Numbered from the stretch's first letter, positions 39,930 to 50,177 are shown. The stretch: DNA of 64,000 bases from Arthrobacter koreensis (GCF_009193255.1 NZ_WACG01000001.1:558001-622000); one strand, 5' to 3'. The notes: generated by a model not told the origin, from the sequence alone. Translations and numbers: made by a program.

Positions 39930-42551
39930 TCAGCGTCCGGCCGAAGCCAGTTCCTGTTCCGCGCCGGTACCGTCCGGGGACTGCGCCGGACCCAGCAGGC
40001 GGGCACCTTCGACGTCCACGTCCGGAAGGATCCGGTCCAGCCACTTCGGAATCCACCAGGCGGATTTGCCCAGCAGGTGAAGCACGGCCGGAATCAGCGT
40101 CATGCGGATGACGAAGGCGTCCAGCAGGACGCCGATCGCCAGGGCGAAACCGATCGGGCGGACCATCGTCAGGTGCGCGAAGATGAAACCGGCGAACACC
40201 GAGACCATGATGATCGCGGCTGCGGTCACTACGCGGGAAGCGTGGTCAAAGCCGCTCCGGACAGCCTGGCGCGGATCTTCACCGTGCACGTAGGCTTCGC
40301 GCATGCCCGAGACCAGGAACATCTGGTAGTCCATGGCCAGCCCGAAGAGCACGCCGATCAGGATGATCGGCAGGAAGCTCAGGACTGCACCGGGGTTGTG
40401 CACGTCGAAGATACCGCCCAGCCAGCCCCACTGGTAGATCGCCACGACGGCACCGAAGCTGGCAGCCAGGGAGAGCAGGAACCCTCCGGTGGCGATCAGC
40501 GGCACCAGGACGGAACGGAAGACCAGCAGGAGCAGGACCAGGGACAGCCCGACGACGATCAGCAGGTAGACCGGCATGGCGTCCATCAGCTTGTCCGAGA
40601 CATCGATGTTGATGCCGGTCTGGCCGGTGATGGCGATCTCCACGCCCGTCTCGTCCTGAATCTGGCCCGCGTCGTCGCGAATGGTGTGCACCAGGTCCTC
40701 GGTGCCTTCGGCGGCCGGCCCGCCCTCGGGGATGACCTGGTAGACAACCATGCCGCCGTCGTCGCTCGTGGAGGCGGGGACCACCGTGGTGACGTTCTCC
40801 AGCCCGCGCAGCTTGCCGGCGACTTCATAGGTGAGGTCCGAGGCCTCCCTGTCCGTGAGACCGTCGGGCAGGTAGCCCACCACGATCACCGGTCCGTTGA
40901 TTCCTTCACCGAAGCTGTCCCCCAGCCGCTGGTACGCCTGGTACGCCGTGGAATCCACCGGTTCCGAACCGCCGTCGGGCAGTCCCACGCGCAGTGAACC
41001 GGCCGGAATGGCCATGGTTCCCAGCAGCAGGACGCTGAGGACCACGGTGATTACCGGGTGCTTCGTGACCAGCCGGCCCCAGCGGCGCGGGCTGCCGTTT
41101 TCCTTGTGTTGGGCTGCTGCGGCCTGGTCCTCCGGGGCCAGGGCCGCGTGCGGCGCTGGTGGAGTGATGCCGGCCTTGGCCCAGGCCTTCTTCGAGAGGA
41201 TGCGGTTCCCGATGAAGCCCAGGAAGGCGGGGGTGAGGGTCAGCGCCACCAGGATGGCCATGGCCACGGTGCCGGCTGCTGCCAGGCCCATCACGCTGAG
41301 GAACGGCAGTCCGGGAACGGCGAGCGCAGCCAGCGCGATCACCACGGTCAGGCCGGCGAACAGCACGGCGTTGCCGCTGGTACCGGTGGCTACGCCGGCC
41401 GATTCCTCCAGCTCCATGCCGTGCAGCAGCTGCGTGCGGTGCCGGTTGATGATGAACAGGGAGTAGTCGATGCCCACGGCGAGGCCCAGCATCAGCGCCA
41501 GCATGGGGGAAATTGACGTCATTTCCACCACGCCGGTGAGGGCCATGGTGGTGCCCACGCCGGCAATCACGCCCACCAGTGCCATCAGCAGCGGCAGTCC
41601 GGCAGCCACCAGGGTGCCCAGCATCAGGATGAGCACGACGGCGGCGACGGCCACGCCGATCCCTTCGGAGGGTCCAAACAGGGAGGAAACGTCCTCTACG
41701 ATCTCCTTGCTGAAGAACACCTGGACGCCGGAATCGGTGATCCGGTTGGCCGTGTCCTGCACTTCCTGGCGCTGTTCGGGAGTGACCGAGTATGACTGTT
41801 CCTGGAACTGGACCTCTGAGAAGGCGGTGGCGCCGTCCTCGGAGACAAAGCGCAGTCCGTCCGTGGCCTCAGCCAGGCGCTGGGCCTCCAGCAGCTCCTC
41901 TTCGCCGTCGGCCAGCCGGGCCACGCCGTCGTCGTAGGCGCCCTGCTGCTCCGCGAGCTGGGCTTCACCGGCAGCAAGCTGCTCTTCCTGTGCGCTGAGC
42001 TGCGCCCGGACAGCTTCTGCCTGCTGCACCTGTCCGGCAGCGTCGAGCTGGTCAGCCTGCATTTGTGCCATGGCGAGCTGGTCCCGGCCAGCGGCGAGCT
42101 GCGCCGCGGCGGCGTCGAGCTGCGGCTTGCCTGCCTCCAGCTGCGCACGGGCGGCCTCCAGCTCTGCCTGGCCTGCCGCGAGCTGGTCCGCGCTGCCGTC
42201 CAGCTGGGCCTGCATCTCGAAGGGATCACTGACGGACTTCAGGAAGTCGAGGCTGTTCAGCTCTGCCACCGTGTCCGTGACGGCCCGGCGCTCGGCTTCG
42301 GTGAAGGCCTCGCCGGATGAGGTTTCGAAGACGATCCGCCCGGATCCTCCGGCGGCATCCGGTACCCGGTTCCGCAGCTCGTCAAGGACACGCTGGCTCT
42401 CGGACCCGGGAATGGTGAAGTTGTTGGTGGTCGGAGCGCTGAAGGCTGCGAACGCCCCGCCAATGCCGAGGAGCATTACGAGCCAGGCGCTGAGGAACCA
42501 CCAGCGGTGCCGGAAGCTGAATTTACCGAGCCGGTAAAGCAGGGATGCCAT
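39930..42551 (-). CDS. MMPL/RND family transporter
   Basis: 873 residues. Two sets of membrane helices carry the RND-type signatures GLAVGIDYSLFIINRHR and GLAMDYQMFLVSGMRE. The first extracytoplasmic domain (~110-250) is a long coiled-coil-like repeat of Leu-Ala-Ala-Gly-Gln-type heptads (QLAAGQAELEAARAQLEAG and alike). MMPL proteins move lipids, siderophores or drugs across the membrane. It follows a tetR gene by 35 bp on the same strand, so substrate-responsive repression is likely. Confidence 0.9.
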   Translation of the reverse strand: MASLLYRLGKFSFRHRWWFLSAWLVMLLGIGGAFAAFSAPTTNNFTIPGSESQRVLDELRNRVPDAAGGSGRIVFETSSGEAFTEAERRAVTDTVAELNSLDFLKSVSDPFEMQAQLDGSADQLAAGQAELEAARAQLEAGKPQLDAAAAQLAAGRDQLAMAQMQADQLDAAGQVQQAEAVRAQLSAQEEQLAAGEAQLAEQQGAYDDGVARLADGEEELLEAQRLAEATDGLRFVSEDGATAFSEVQFQEQSYSVTPEQRQEVQDTANRITDSGVQVFFSKEIVEDVSSLFGPSEGIGVAVAAVVLILMLGTLVAAGLPLLMALVGVIAGVGTTMALTGVVEMTSISPMLALMLGLAVGIDYSLFIINRHRTQLLHGMELEESAGVATGTSGNAVLFAGLTVVIALAALAVPGLPFLSVMGLAAAGTVAMAILVALTLTPAFLGFIGNRILSKKAWAKAGITPPAPHAALAPEDQAAAAQHKENGSPRRWGRLVTKHPVITVVLSVLLLGTMAIPAGSLRVGLPDGGSEPVDSTAYQAYQRLGDSFGEGINGPVIVVGYLPDGLTDREASDLTYEVAGKLRGLENVTTVVPASTSDDGGMVVYQVIPEGGPAAEGTEDLVHTIRDDAGQIQDETGVEIAITGQTGINIDVSDKLMDAMPVYLLIVVGLSLVLLLLVFRSVLVPLIATGGFLLSLAASFGAVVAIYQWGWLGGIFDVHNPGAVLSFLPIILIGVLFGLAMDYQMFLVSGMREAYVHGEDPRQAVRSGFDHASRVVTAAAIIMVSVFAGFIFAHLTMVRPIGFALAIGVLLDAFVIRMTLIPAVLHLLGKSAWWIPKWLDRILPDVDVEGARLLGPAQSPDGTGAEQELASAGR

Positions 42552-42586
42552 GGATTTCTTTCTGTGGGCGGGTCGGGTGGGGCTGT

Positions 42587-43198
42587 CTAGCGGCTGAAGC
42601 CGTCGCGGAGGAACCCGATGGCTTCAGAGAAGAGTTCCTCAAGCAGCGTGAGGGTCTGCGGCGTGATCTTTCCCCGGGTGCGGTGCTGCCACTGTGCAAA
42701 CGCGGTGCGCCCGCAGGCGAGGACCGCGGCCACGAGGGTGCTGGTGTAGAACGGGTCCGCCTCCTGGCCCAGGCGGGTCTGCAGTGAGTCCACAATCCGG
42801 TGTTCGGCATGATCCCAGGCTTCGAGGTGGACCCGCGCCATGTCAGGGTTCTGTTCCGCCAGGCCGTGCAGCTCGGCCATGACGGCAAGGTTCGCGGGAT
42901 CGGCAGGCTGGGAGAGGGCATGGAGCATCGAGTCCACGATGTTCTCGTTGTGCGGACGCGCCTGGAAGTGGCCCAGCACGCCGTCCAGGAAGTCCTCCAT
43001 GGCGACGTTGAGTGCCGCCGTGGTGCTGGGGAAGTAATTGAAGAAGGTCCGGCGGGAGATCCCGGCTGCCTCGGCAATGTCGTCAATGGTGAACTGGCCG
43101 GCGCCTCTGCTGCGGACCAGTTCCAGGGTGGCATCGGCGATCGCCCGGCGGGTCGCGGTCTTATTCTGCTGCCTGCGGGAAACCTGCTGCTCAGTCAC
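42587..43198 (-). CDS. TetR family regulator of the MMPL exporter
   Basis: 203 residues. The N-terminal HTH has ATRRAIADATLELVRSRGAG, FTIDDIAEAAGISRRTFFNY and FPSTTAALNVAMEDFL, a standard TetR DNA-binding domain. The C-terminal ligand domain is not family-specific. By position (35 bp upstream of the exporter) it most likely represses the exporter and itself. No palindrome could be assigned with confidence. Confidence 0.88.
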   Translation of the reverse strand: MTEQQVSRRQQNKTATRRAIADATLELVRSRGAGQFTIDDIAEAAGISRRTFFNYFPSTTAALNVAMEDFLDGVLGHFQARPHNENIVDSMLHALSQPADPANLAVMAELHGLAEQNPDMARVHLEAWDHAEHRIVDSLQTRLGQEADPFYTSTLVAAVLACGRTAFAQWQHRTRGKITPQTLTLLEELFSEAIGFLRDGFSR

Positions 43199-43335
43199 AT
43201 CGCTACACTACGTGCAAGTTTGCACGAGAGGCAAATTCTTCCACCCAGAGGCGGATGTGGACACAGAGATGCCCGCCCCGGCTTCCCGGGACGGGCATCA
43301 TCCTGCTGTACGCGGGGCCGGAGCCCCGGCGCGGC

Positions 43336-43722
43336 CTAGCGGGTTTCGGGCTGCGGGCGAGCCGGATCCATCGCAGAATCCCCACCGGAGGTGTGCGACT
43401 TGTCCGCCGGGTTGGCCGTTCCTGCCACGGAGGAGGAACCGCTCGATCCGGACGAACCGGACGAACTGCTGGAGCTGCCGCCGGTGACGCTGTCCTTGGC
43501 GTGCGCAGCCGCATCCTTGGCGGAGGACGCAGCGTCCTTGGCTGCCCCGGTGACCTTGTCCTGGATCCCCGGCACCTTTTCCTTGGCCCACTCGGTCCCG
43601 TGGTTGACCGTGTCCTGGACCTTGGGATCGTTCCACAGGGACATGATCTTCTCCCGGCCGGCCTTGGAACCAATCAGGTAACCGACGCCGATCCCTGCCA
43701 GAAAAGTCATCTTCCTAACCAT
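43336..43722 (-). CDS. YtxH-like small membrane-anchored protein
   Basis: 128 residues from the ATG at 43722, which has GAGGAACACC in front; an ATG four codons upstream has no such context. MTFLAGIGVGYLIGSKAGRE is a single hydrophobic helix with the YtxH-type GYLxGSKAGRE box. An Ala/Lys/Asp repeat and then a Ser/Gly-rich tail follow. Actinobacterial members are associated with general stress, but this is family background only. Confidence 0.75.
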   Translation of the reverse strand: MVRKMTFLAGIGVGYLIGSKAGREKIMSLWNDPKVQDTVNHGTEWAKEKVPGIQDKVTGAAKDAASSAKDAAAHAKDSVTGGSSSSSSGSSGSSGSSSVAGTANPADKSHTSGGDSAMDPARPQPETR

Positions 43723-43826
43723 GGTGTTCCTCATTCCCGCCCCGCTCGAGGCATCATGATGTACCGTCCAATCCTGCGCCGCCTGAGGCTGCGGAGGAAT
43801 TAAACAGTAACCTTACTACCTGATGA

Positions 43827-44231
43827 CTACTGGGTCACATCCAGCAGCCGGGAGCGGATCAGAAACCGCTTTCCCTCCGGTGCCTCAAGCGAGAATCCGC
43901 TCCCCCGCCCGGTCACGACGTCGACGGTCAGGTGCGTGTGCTTCCAGTATTCGAACTGCTCTGCGGACATCCAGAACCCAATGCCGTCGCCATCCAGGTC
44001 AAAGACACCCAGCAGCACGTCCGCTTCGGAGGTGATGAAGTCCCCCTCCGGGTAGCACATGGGAGAGGAACCGTCACAGCAGCCGCCGGACTGGTGGAAC
44101 ATTAGCGGCCCATGCTGCTGCCTCAGGTACCTGAGCAGCTCCTGGGCCGCGGGCGTCAGGCCCACCCGGGACATGGTTTCTCCGGGCAGGGCGGGCGCGG
44201 CGCCCAGGATGTGGTCAGTGGCCTGGTCCAT
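43827..44231 (-). CDS. DUF779 domain-containing protein
   Basis: 134 residues. Conserved QSGGCCDGSSPMCYP and GFWMSAEQFEYWKHTHLTVD motifs mark the DUF779 family; the Cys pair and His suggest metal binding. Genes of this family are almost always found next to acetaldehyde/alcohol dehydrogenases, as here. The start overlaps the adh stop by one base (TAATG), so the two are co-translated. Confidence 0.9.
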   Translation of the reverse strand: MDQATDHILGAAPALPGETMSRVGLTPAAQELLRYLRQQHGPLMFHQSGGCCDGSSPMCYPEGDFITSEADVLLGVFDLDGDGIGFWMSAEQFEYWKHTHLTVDVVTGRGSGFSLEAPEGKRFLIRSRLLDVTQ

Positions 44232-45250
44232 TAGTACTCGACCACCACCCGGCCGTCGATCCTGCCGGCGGCCAGTTCATCGAAGATGTCATTGATGTCA
44301 TCCAGCGGCCGGGTGGCAATCTTGGGATGAATCAGGCCGCGCGCGTAGAAGTCGAGGGCCTCCACCATGTCCTGGCGGGTGCCGACAATCGAACCCCGGA
44401 TGGTCAGCCCCTTCAGCACGATGTCGAAAATCGGAGCCGGAAAATCTCCGGGAGGCAGGCCGTTGAAGACGATGGTTCCGCCGCGGCGGGCCATGCCGAT
44501 CGCCTGGCCGAAGGCCGAGGGATGCACTGCCGTCACGAGGACACCGTGGGCACCCCCGGTCTGGGCCTGGATTGCCTCCGCCGGGTCCTCGTTCAGCGCG
44601 TTGACCGTGACCTCGGCACCGAATTCGCGTGCCAGGGCCAGCTTGTCCTCGGCGATGTCCACCGCGGCAACCCGGAGGCCCATCGCCCTGGCGTACTGCA
44701 CGGCCACGTGTCCCAGCCCGCCGATTCCGGAAATAACCACCCACTCCCCTGGCCTGGTGTCCGTCACTTTGAGCCCCTTATAGACCGTGACGCCGGCGCA
44801 GAGCACGGGCGCCACTTCCACTGGGTCCGCCCCCTCGGGAATCCGGGCGGCGAATTTCTCGTCCACCAGCATGTACTCGCCGAAGGACCCATTGACGGTG
44901 TAGCCGCCGTTCTGCTGCTGCTCGCACAGGGTTTCCCAGCCTGTGCGGCAGTACTCGCAGACGCCGCAGGCGGACCACAGCCAGGCGTTGCCCACAATGT
45001 CGCCTTCCTTCAGCTCGGTTACTCCTTCCCCGAGCGAGACCACCCGGCCCACCCCTTCATGTCCGGGAATGAAGGGCGGGCTGGGCTTCACCGGCCAGTC
45101 CCCCTGGGCCGCATGCAGGTCCGTGTGGCAGACCCCGGTAGATACCAGCTTGACCAGGGCCTGCCCCGGTCCGGGGCTCGGAACATCCGTCTCGCCTACC
45201 GTGAGCGGTTCGGCAAGGGTGTTTACGACGGCGGCCTGCATGCGTTCCAT
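44231..45250 (-). CDS. adhP: Zinc-dependent alcohol dehydrogenase (AdhP-like)
   Basis: 339 residues. AAGGAG lies upstream of the ATG at 45250. Catalytic zinc ligands Cys41 (TGVCHTDLH) and His64 (GHEGVGRV), structural zinc cysteines in ACGVCEYCRTGWETLC, and the nucleotide loop SGIGGLGHVAVQYA. NAD(P)-dependent oxidation of short alcohols or reduction of aldehydes. It follows the aldehyde dehydrogenase by 57 bp on the same strand. Confidence 0.92.
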   Translation of the reverse strand: MERMQAAVVNTLAEPLTVGETDVPSPGPGQALVKLVSTGVCHTDLHAAQGDWPVKPSPPFIPGHEGVGRVVSLGEGVTELKEGDIVGNAWLWSACGVCEYCRTGWETLCEQQQNGGYTVNGSFGEYMLVDEKFAARIPEGADPVEVAPVLCAGVTVYKGLKVTDTRPGEWVVISGIGGLGHVAVQYARAMGLRVAAVDIAEDKLALAREFGAEVTVNALNEDPAEAIQAQTGGAHGVLVTAVHPSAFGQAIGMARRGGTIVFNGLPPGDFPAPIFDIVLKGLTIRGSIVGTRQDMVEALDFYARGLIHPKIATRPLDDINDIFDELAAGRIDGRVVVEY

Positions 45251-45307
45251 GTGGATCTCCTTAGTAGGGGGTGCACTGCTTGGGGACTGGCAGGTGGAAC
45301 CGGTGTC

Positions 45308-46831
45308 CTAGAAGAAGCCCTGCTTGGACTCGGCGTAGCTGACCAGCAGGTTCTTGGTCTGCTGGTAGTGGTCCAGCATCATGGCGTGGTTTTCGCGGCC
45401 GATGCCGGAGGACTTGTACCCGCCAAACGCCGCGTGCGCGGGGTAGGCGTGGTAGTTGTTCACCCAGACGCGTCCGGCCTGGATGTCACGGCCCGCACGG
45501 TATGCCGTGTTGCCGTCCCGGGACCAGACTCCTGCACCCAGGCCATAGAGCGTGTCATTGGCAATCGCCATGGCCTCACCGTAGTCAGAGAACCTCGTCA
45601 CTGAAACCACCGGGCCGAAAATCTCCTCCTGGAAGATGCGCATATTGTTCGTGCCCTCGAAGACGGTCGGTTCCACATAGAAGCCGCCGGCGAGGTCGCC
45701 GTCGAGCACGTTCCGCTTGCCGCCCGCCAGGACCTTGGCTCCTTCCTGGCCCGCAATATCCATGTAGGAGAGGATCTTTTCCAGCTGGTCATTGGAGGCC
45801 TGGGCTCCCACCATGGTGTTGGTGTCCAGCGGGTTGCCCTGCACCATCGCGGCGGTCCGGGCCAGGGCATCAGACATGAAGGAGTCATAGATCGATTCCT
45901 GGACCAGGGCACGGGAGGGACAGGTGCAGACCTCGCCCTGGTTGAGGGCGAACATATTAAAACCCTCCAGCGCCTTGTCGTAGAACGCGTCGTCCCGGGC
46001 GGCGACGTCGGCGAAGAAGATGTTCGGGCTCTTGCCGCCCAGTTCCAGGGTGACCGGGATGAGGTTCTGGCTGGCGTACTGCATGATCAGCCGGCCGGTG
46101 GTGGTCTCGCCGGTGAACGCGATCTTACGGATGCGCTTGGAGGATGCCAGGGGCTTGCCGGCCTCCACGCCGAATCCGTTGACAATGTTCAGCACACCGG
46201 CGGGGAGGAGGTCCGCGATCAGCTCGGCCAGCACCAGGATGGAGGCCGGCGTCTGCTCTGCAGGCTTGAGCACGACGGCGTTGCCGGCCGCGAGTGCAGG
46301 GGCCAGCTTCCACGTGGCCATCAAAATGGGGAAGTTCCACGGGATGATCTGTCCCACGACTCCCAGCGGCTCATGGAAGTGGTAGGCCGTGGTGTTGTCA
46401 TCAATCTGGGAGAGGGTGCCTTCCTGCGCGCGGATGGCACCGGCGAAGTACCGGAAATGGTCCACGGCCAGCGGCATGTCCGCGGCCAGGGTTTCCCGGA
46501 CCGGCTTTCCGTTGTCCCAGGTCTCGGCGACGGCGAGCATTTCGAGGTTTTCCTCGATCCGGTCCGCGATGCGGTTCAGGATGTTGGCCCGCTCGGCTAC
46601 CGAGGTCCTGCCCCAGGACGGTGCTGCCTTGTGCGCGGCATCCAGTGCCAGGTCAATGTCCTCGGAGGTGCCCCGGGCCACTTCGCAGAAGACCTTGCCC
46701 GTTACCGGTGAAACGTTCTCAAAGTAGCCGCCCTTCACGGGGGCGACCCATTCTCCGCCGATCCAGTTCTCGTAGCGGGGCTTGAATGAAACAAGTGCCT
46801 CGCCCTGGCCGGGCTGCGCGTAAACGGTCAT
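45308..46831 (-). CDS. Acetaldehyde/aldehyde dehydrogenase (NAD-dependent)
   Basis: 507 residues from the ATG at 46831 (GAGGAG upstream); the open frame runs further but is non-homologous. ALDH fold: [23 protein letters not shown] with the oxyanion/glutamate site, and [13 protein letters not shown] with the catalytic cysteine. It closely fits the ExaC/AldB group that oxidises acetaldehyde to acetate. Forms an operon with adhP and the DUF779 gene. Confidence 0.93.
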   Translation of the reverse strand: MTVYAQPGQGEALVSFKPRYENWIGGEWVAPVKGGYFENVSPVTGKVFCEVARGTSEDIDLALDAAHKAAPSWGRTSVAERANILNRIADRIEENLEMLAVAETWDNGKPVRETLAADMPLAVDHFRYFAGAIRAQEGTLSQIDDNTTAYHFHEPLGVVGQIIPWNFPILMATWKLAPALAAGNAVVLKPAEQTPASILVLAELIADLLPAGVLNIVNGFGVEAGKPLASSKRIRKIAFTGETTTGRLIMQYASQNLIPVTLELGGKSPNIFFADVAARDDAFYDKALEGFNMFALNQGEVCTCPSRALVQESIYDSFMSDALARTAAMVQGNPLDTNTMVGAQASNDQLEKILSYMDIAGQEGAKVLAGGKRNVLDGDLAGGFYVEPTVFEGTNNMRIFQEEIFGPVVSVTRFSDYGEAMAIANDTLYGLGAGVWSRDGNTAYRAGRDIQAGRVWVNNYHAYPAHAAFGGYKSSGIGRENHAMMLDHYQQTKNLLVSYAESKQGFF

Positions 46832-47023
46832 GACGTGTCTGCTCCTCATATTCGAGCGTTGGTACACAACGTCGGTGTCGTGTCCATCGGTGTGGTGAAC
46901 GGTACTCAGGCGGACGTAGCATCTGCGTAGCAGGGACAACCGCGTACCGTCTGGCGGCCCGCACCGAGCGGGTTTATGGTTACCTAGGGCAATTTCTTAG
47001 TAATCGAGATATAAGGAACGCTA

Positions 47024-48688
47024 ATGACTTCCGAACTTCCGGGTACCGGCTCCGAACGGGTGCCCAGCCGGTATATCCGCTACCGCTGGTGGGGCCTGCT
47101 GGCTATCAGCCTCGGCGTGGCAATGATCATCATGGACGCTACGATCGTGTCCGTCTCTGTCCCCTCGATCGTCGGGGACCTGGGCATTTCCAGCACCGAA
47201 ATCCAGTGGGTGCAGGAAATCTACACGCTGCTCTTCGCCGCCCTGCTGCTGACCTGGGGGCGGGTTGCGGACCGGGTTGGCCGGCGGCGGATCATGCTCA
47301 CCGGCGTCGTGCTCTTTGTCGCAGCGTCGGTGCTGTGCGCCGTCGCCGAATCCGGCGGCATCCTGATCCTCGGCCGCGCGGTCCAGGGCCTGGGCGGCTC
47401 AATGATCCTGCCCACCACGCTTGCGCTGCTGAACGCCAACTTCCAGGGCCGGGACCGCGGCATCGCGTTCGCCGTCTGGGGCTCAACGATTGGCGGCATG
47501 GCCGCCGTCGGCCCGCTGCTGGGAGGCTGGCTGACCGAGAATGCCAGCTGGCGCTGGGCGTTCGGCATCAACATTCCGGTGGGCGTGCTGGTAGTTGCAG
47601 GCCTGCTGCTGTTCGTGGCCGAATCCTCCGAAGCCGTGACCGGAGCCGCCCAGCGACTGGACCTGGGCGGGGCCGCACTGTCAATTCTGGGCTTCGGCGC
47701 GCTGGTCTTCGGCCTCATCGAAGGACGGAGCTACGGCTGGTGGGACGCCGCCGACGACGCGCCGTTCACGGTGGGAACCCTCTCCCCTGTTCCACTGGCC
47801 TTCGGGCTGGCGGCCGTGGCCCTGGTCAGCTTCGTGCTGCTGGAGCGCTCGCGGACCGCAGCGGGCAAGGGTGTCATCCTTGACCTCTCCCTGTTCCGCA
47901 TCCCATCCTTCGCCAACGGCAACGTGACCGCCCTGATTGTGAGCTTCGGAGAGTTCGGCCTGATTCTTTCGCTGCCGCTGTGGTTCCAGAACGTGCTGGG
48001 TTACACCGCATTCGAGGCCGGACTTGCCCTGCTGCCCCTGGCAATCGGTTCCTTCCTCGCCTCCGGCGGGGTCGCCTCACTGGCGCGGAAGTACAGCCCC
48101 GTGGTGGTGGTGCGGATGGGCCTGGCGCTCGAAATCCTCAGCATCTCCGCGCTGGCACTGCTGATCCGCCCGGACAGCACCGCCTGGCTCACTTCCCCCA
48201 TCCTGCTCTTCTACGGCATCGGCGTAGGGCTGGCCACCGCCCAGCTGACCTCCGTCATCCTGGCCGAGGTTCCCCTCGCGAAGAGCGGCCAGGGGTCCGC
48301 CACGCAGAGCACCGCCCGGCAGACCGGTTCTGCCCTGGGCATTGCCGTCCTGGGAACGGCGTTCTTCACGACGCTGAGAACCGGCACGGAGAACGCGGTT
48401 GCTGACGCCGTTGCCGGCACACCCCAGCTTTCCGGTGCCGTGGACTCGGTGAATGCCACATCCGGGGGCAGCATCACCGCACTGGCAGCGGATCCCCAGA
48501 CCGCGTTCATTGCGGACGCCGCGCGTGACGCCATGACCAGCGGCGCCTCCCTGGCCGGCTGGATCGCTGCCGTAGCCCTGCTCATTGGCTTCCTGACCAG
48601 CCTGCGGATCAAGCCGGTGTCCAGCCCGCAGGCGGACGAGCCAGCCGGAGTACGGGCAGCCGGGAGCGGCAAGGAGAACCACCCCTAG
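47024..48688 (+). CDS. MFS drug exporter, DHA2 (EmrB/QacA) family
   Basis: 554 residues with fourteen predicted helices. Motif A-like VADRVGRRRIMLTGVVLFV, the antiporter motif GPLLGGWLTENASWRWAF in helix five, and the loop DATIVSVSVPSIVGDLG in helix one are typical of DHA2 exporters. It exports cationic drugs, antibiotics or metabolites by proton antiport. Divergent from the aldehyde dehydrogenase with 192 bp between the starts; its end overlaps the regulator gene by four bases. Confidence 0.9.
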   Translation: MTSELPGTGSERVPSRYIRYRWWGLLAISLGVAMIIMDATIVSVSVPSIVGDLGISSTEIQWVQEIYTLLFAALLLTWGRVADRVGRRRIMLTGVVLFVAASVLCAVAESGGILILGRAVQGLGGSMILPTTLALLNANFQGRDRGIAFAVWGSTIGGMAAVGPLLGGWLTENASWRWAFGINIPVGVLVVAGLLLFVAESSEAVTGAAQRLDLGGAALSILGFGALVFGLIEGRSYGWWDAADDAPFTVGTLSPVPLAFGLAAVALVSFVLLERSRTAAGKGVILDLSLFRIPSFANGNVTALIVSFGEFGLILSLPLWFQNVLGYTAFEAGLALLPLAIGSFLASGGVASLARKYSPVVVVRMGLALEILSISALALLIRPDSTAWLTSPILLFYGIGVGLATAQLTSVILAEVPLAKSGQGSATQSTARQTGSALGIAVLGTAFFTTLRTGTENAVADAVAGTPQLSGAVDSVNATSGGSITALAADPQTAFIADAARDAMTSGASLAGWIAAVALLIGFLTSLRIKPVSSPQADEPAGVRAAGSGKENHP

Positions 48689-50013
48689 GCCAAGTCACGT
48701 TCAATCCGCTGCAGTCCGGCGACTATCCCCGCCCGGCGCGGGGAACGAGGGGGCAGGAGGCGAAGCGCCAGGCGCCACGCCTCGGCGTCGTTCGCAGCCT
48801 CCTCAAGCTTGAGGTACTGCAGCACGGTCTCGAGTCCGGCCTCGGCCAGGACCGCTTCGCGCAGCTCGGCGCTGAGGCCCCGGCGCAGTTCCACTATGCC
48901 CGGGGCCTGGGAATGCGGAAGCACGGGACCTTTGTAGATATTCAGTGCCAGCCGGTGGGCACCGCGGGAGAGGCAGGCACGGACCTGCCCCGCATCCAGC
49001 ACGATCTCCGCCGGCAGGCGGTAGGGCCGGGAGCCGGGAACAATGCGTGCTGAGACCGAGCGGGAGAGGAGTTTGCGCAGGCGAAGCATCTCCGCGCGCA
49101 CGCTGCCAACAGAGGCGGCCTCCGGGTAGGCCAGATCCGCCAGCTCTTCGGCGCTCAGTCCCCGCGGGTGCAGCGCCAGAAGCGTCATCAGTTCAGAGTG
49201 GCGCTGGCTGAGCTGCACCCGGTTCCCGTCCACGCACAGGTCTGCGGTGTCTGTTCCCAGGACCTGGAGGCTGTCCTGGTAGAGCGTGGAGCGGGGAGTG
49301 CGGGTTTCGCTGCCGCGCCGGGCCTGGCGGGCCCCGCTGGTCTGCAGGCGTTCGACCCTGAGCTGGGCAGTGGCCGCCGCCACCGCAGCCTGGACCAGGG
49401 CCAGTGTGTGGACCGCAACGGCTTCTTCCTTGCCGGTTATGTCCACCACGCCCAGCACACTGCCGGACTCAGGATCCTGGACCGGAACGGCCGTACAGGA
49501 CCAGGGATGGACCTGCGGGCTGAAGTGCTCCGCTCCGGCTATCTGCACGCTGCGGCCCGTGGCGAGCGCGGTGCCGGGAGCGCTGGTTCCCACCGCGTGC
49601 TCGGACCAGTCCGCTCCGGGCATGAACATCATGTTCTCCGCCCGGCGCAGGAGTTCCGGATCTCCGTCCACCCACAGCAGCCGCCCCAGCTGGTCGCCCA
49701 CGGCAACCAGCAGGCCGGTGTCCCTGCCCGGTTCAACAAGGAGGCGCTGGATAACCGGCATGATCGAGGCCAGCGGATGGGACTGGCGGTACGCGTCCAG
49801 TTCGGCACCTTCAAGGACCAGGGCGGACCTCGCCGCGTCGGGATCCGGGTGGTGCCGCAGCGAACGCTGCCAGGACTCGCGCACCCCGGGCCGCAGGACG
49901 TCCAGGACTTCGCCCTGGGAACGCAGGCTCTCATGCGCGCGCCAGGCGTCACGCTGGAGGCTCTCGGGGTTCCGGAAGACCCTTGCCTGCAGGGCACTGG
50001 AAGACTGCTGCAC
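48685..50013 (-). CDS. GAF-domain transcriptional regulator of the AcoR-like/GAF-HTH type
   Basis: 442 residues. Residues ~60-210 form a GAF sensor (VREGVRESWQRS-like start, then LGRLLWVDGDPELLRRAENM, GADWSEHAVGTSAPGTALAT, WSCTAVPVQDPESGSVLGVV). There is no sigma-54 AAA domain. The C-terminal ~170 residues (LSQRHSELMTLLALHPRGLS then GSVRAEMLRLRKLLSR) look like an OmpR/SARP-like winged helix for DNA binding. Regulators of this type sit next to acetaldehyde dehydrogenase genes and likely sense aldehyde or alcohol. Its target operon here starts at 46,831. Confidence 0.8.
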   Translation of the reverse strand: MQQSSSALQARVFRNPESLQRDAWRAHESLRSQGEVLDVLRPGVRESWQRSLRHHPDPDAARSALVLEGAELDAYRQSHPLASIMPVIQRLLVEPGRDTGLLVAVGDQLGRLLWVDGDPELLRRAENMMFMPGADWSEHAVGTSAPGTALATGRSVQIAGAEHFSPQVHPWSCTAVPVQDPESGSVLGVVDITGKEEAVAVHTLALVQAAVAAATAQLRVERLQTSGARQARRGSETRTPRSTLYQDSLQVLGTDTADLCVDGNRVQLSQRHSELMTLLALHPRGLSAEELADLAYPEAASVGSVRAEMLRLRKLLSRSVSARIVPGSRPYRLPAEIVLDAGQVRACLSRGAHRLALNIYKGPVLPHSQAPGIVELRRGLSAELREAVLAEAGLETVLQYLKLEEAANDAEAWRLALRLLPPRSPRRAGIVAGLQRIERDLA

Positions 50014-50177
50014 CGTCCAACCTATCCGCGTCGATAAGGAGACCGTTCGGGCCGGAGCAGGCGCGGATCCGCGTTGCCGTTCCGGGCAGCCAGCGGCTGC
50101 CCGTCCATAGTGACACGGCTCACTCCCGAGTTCCAGAGGTGCGCCCGCCGCTCTTGCGGCGGCCGGGCGTTAACGCA

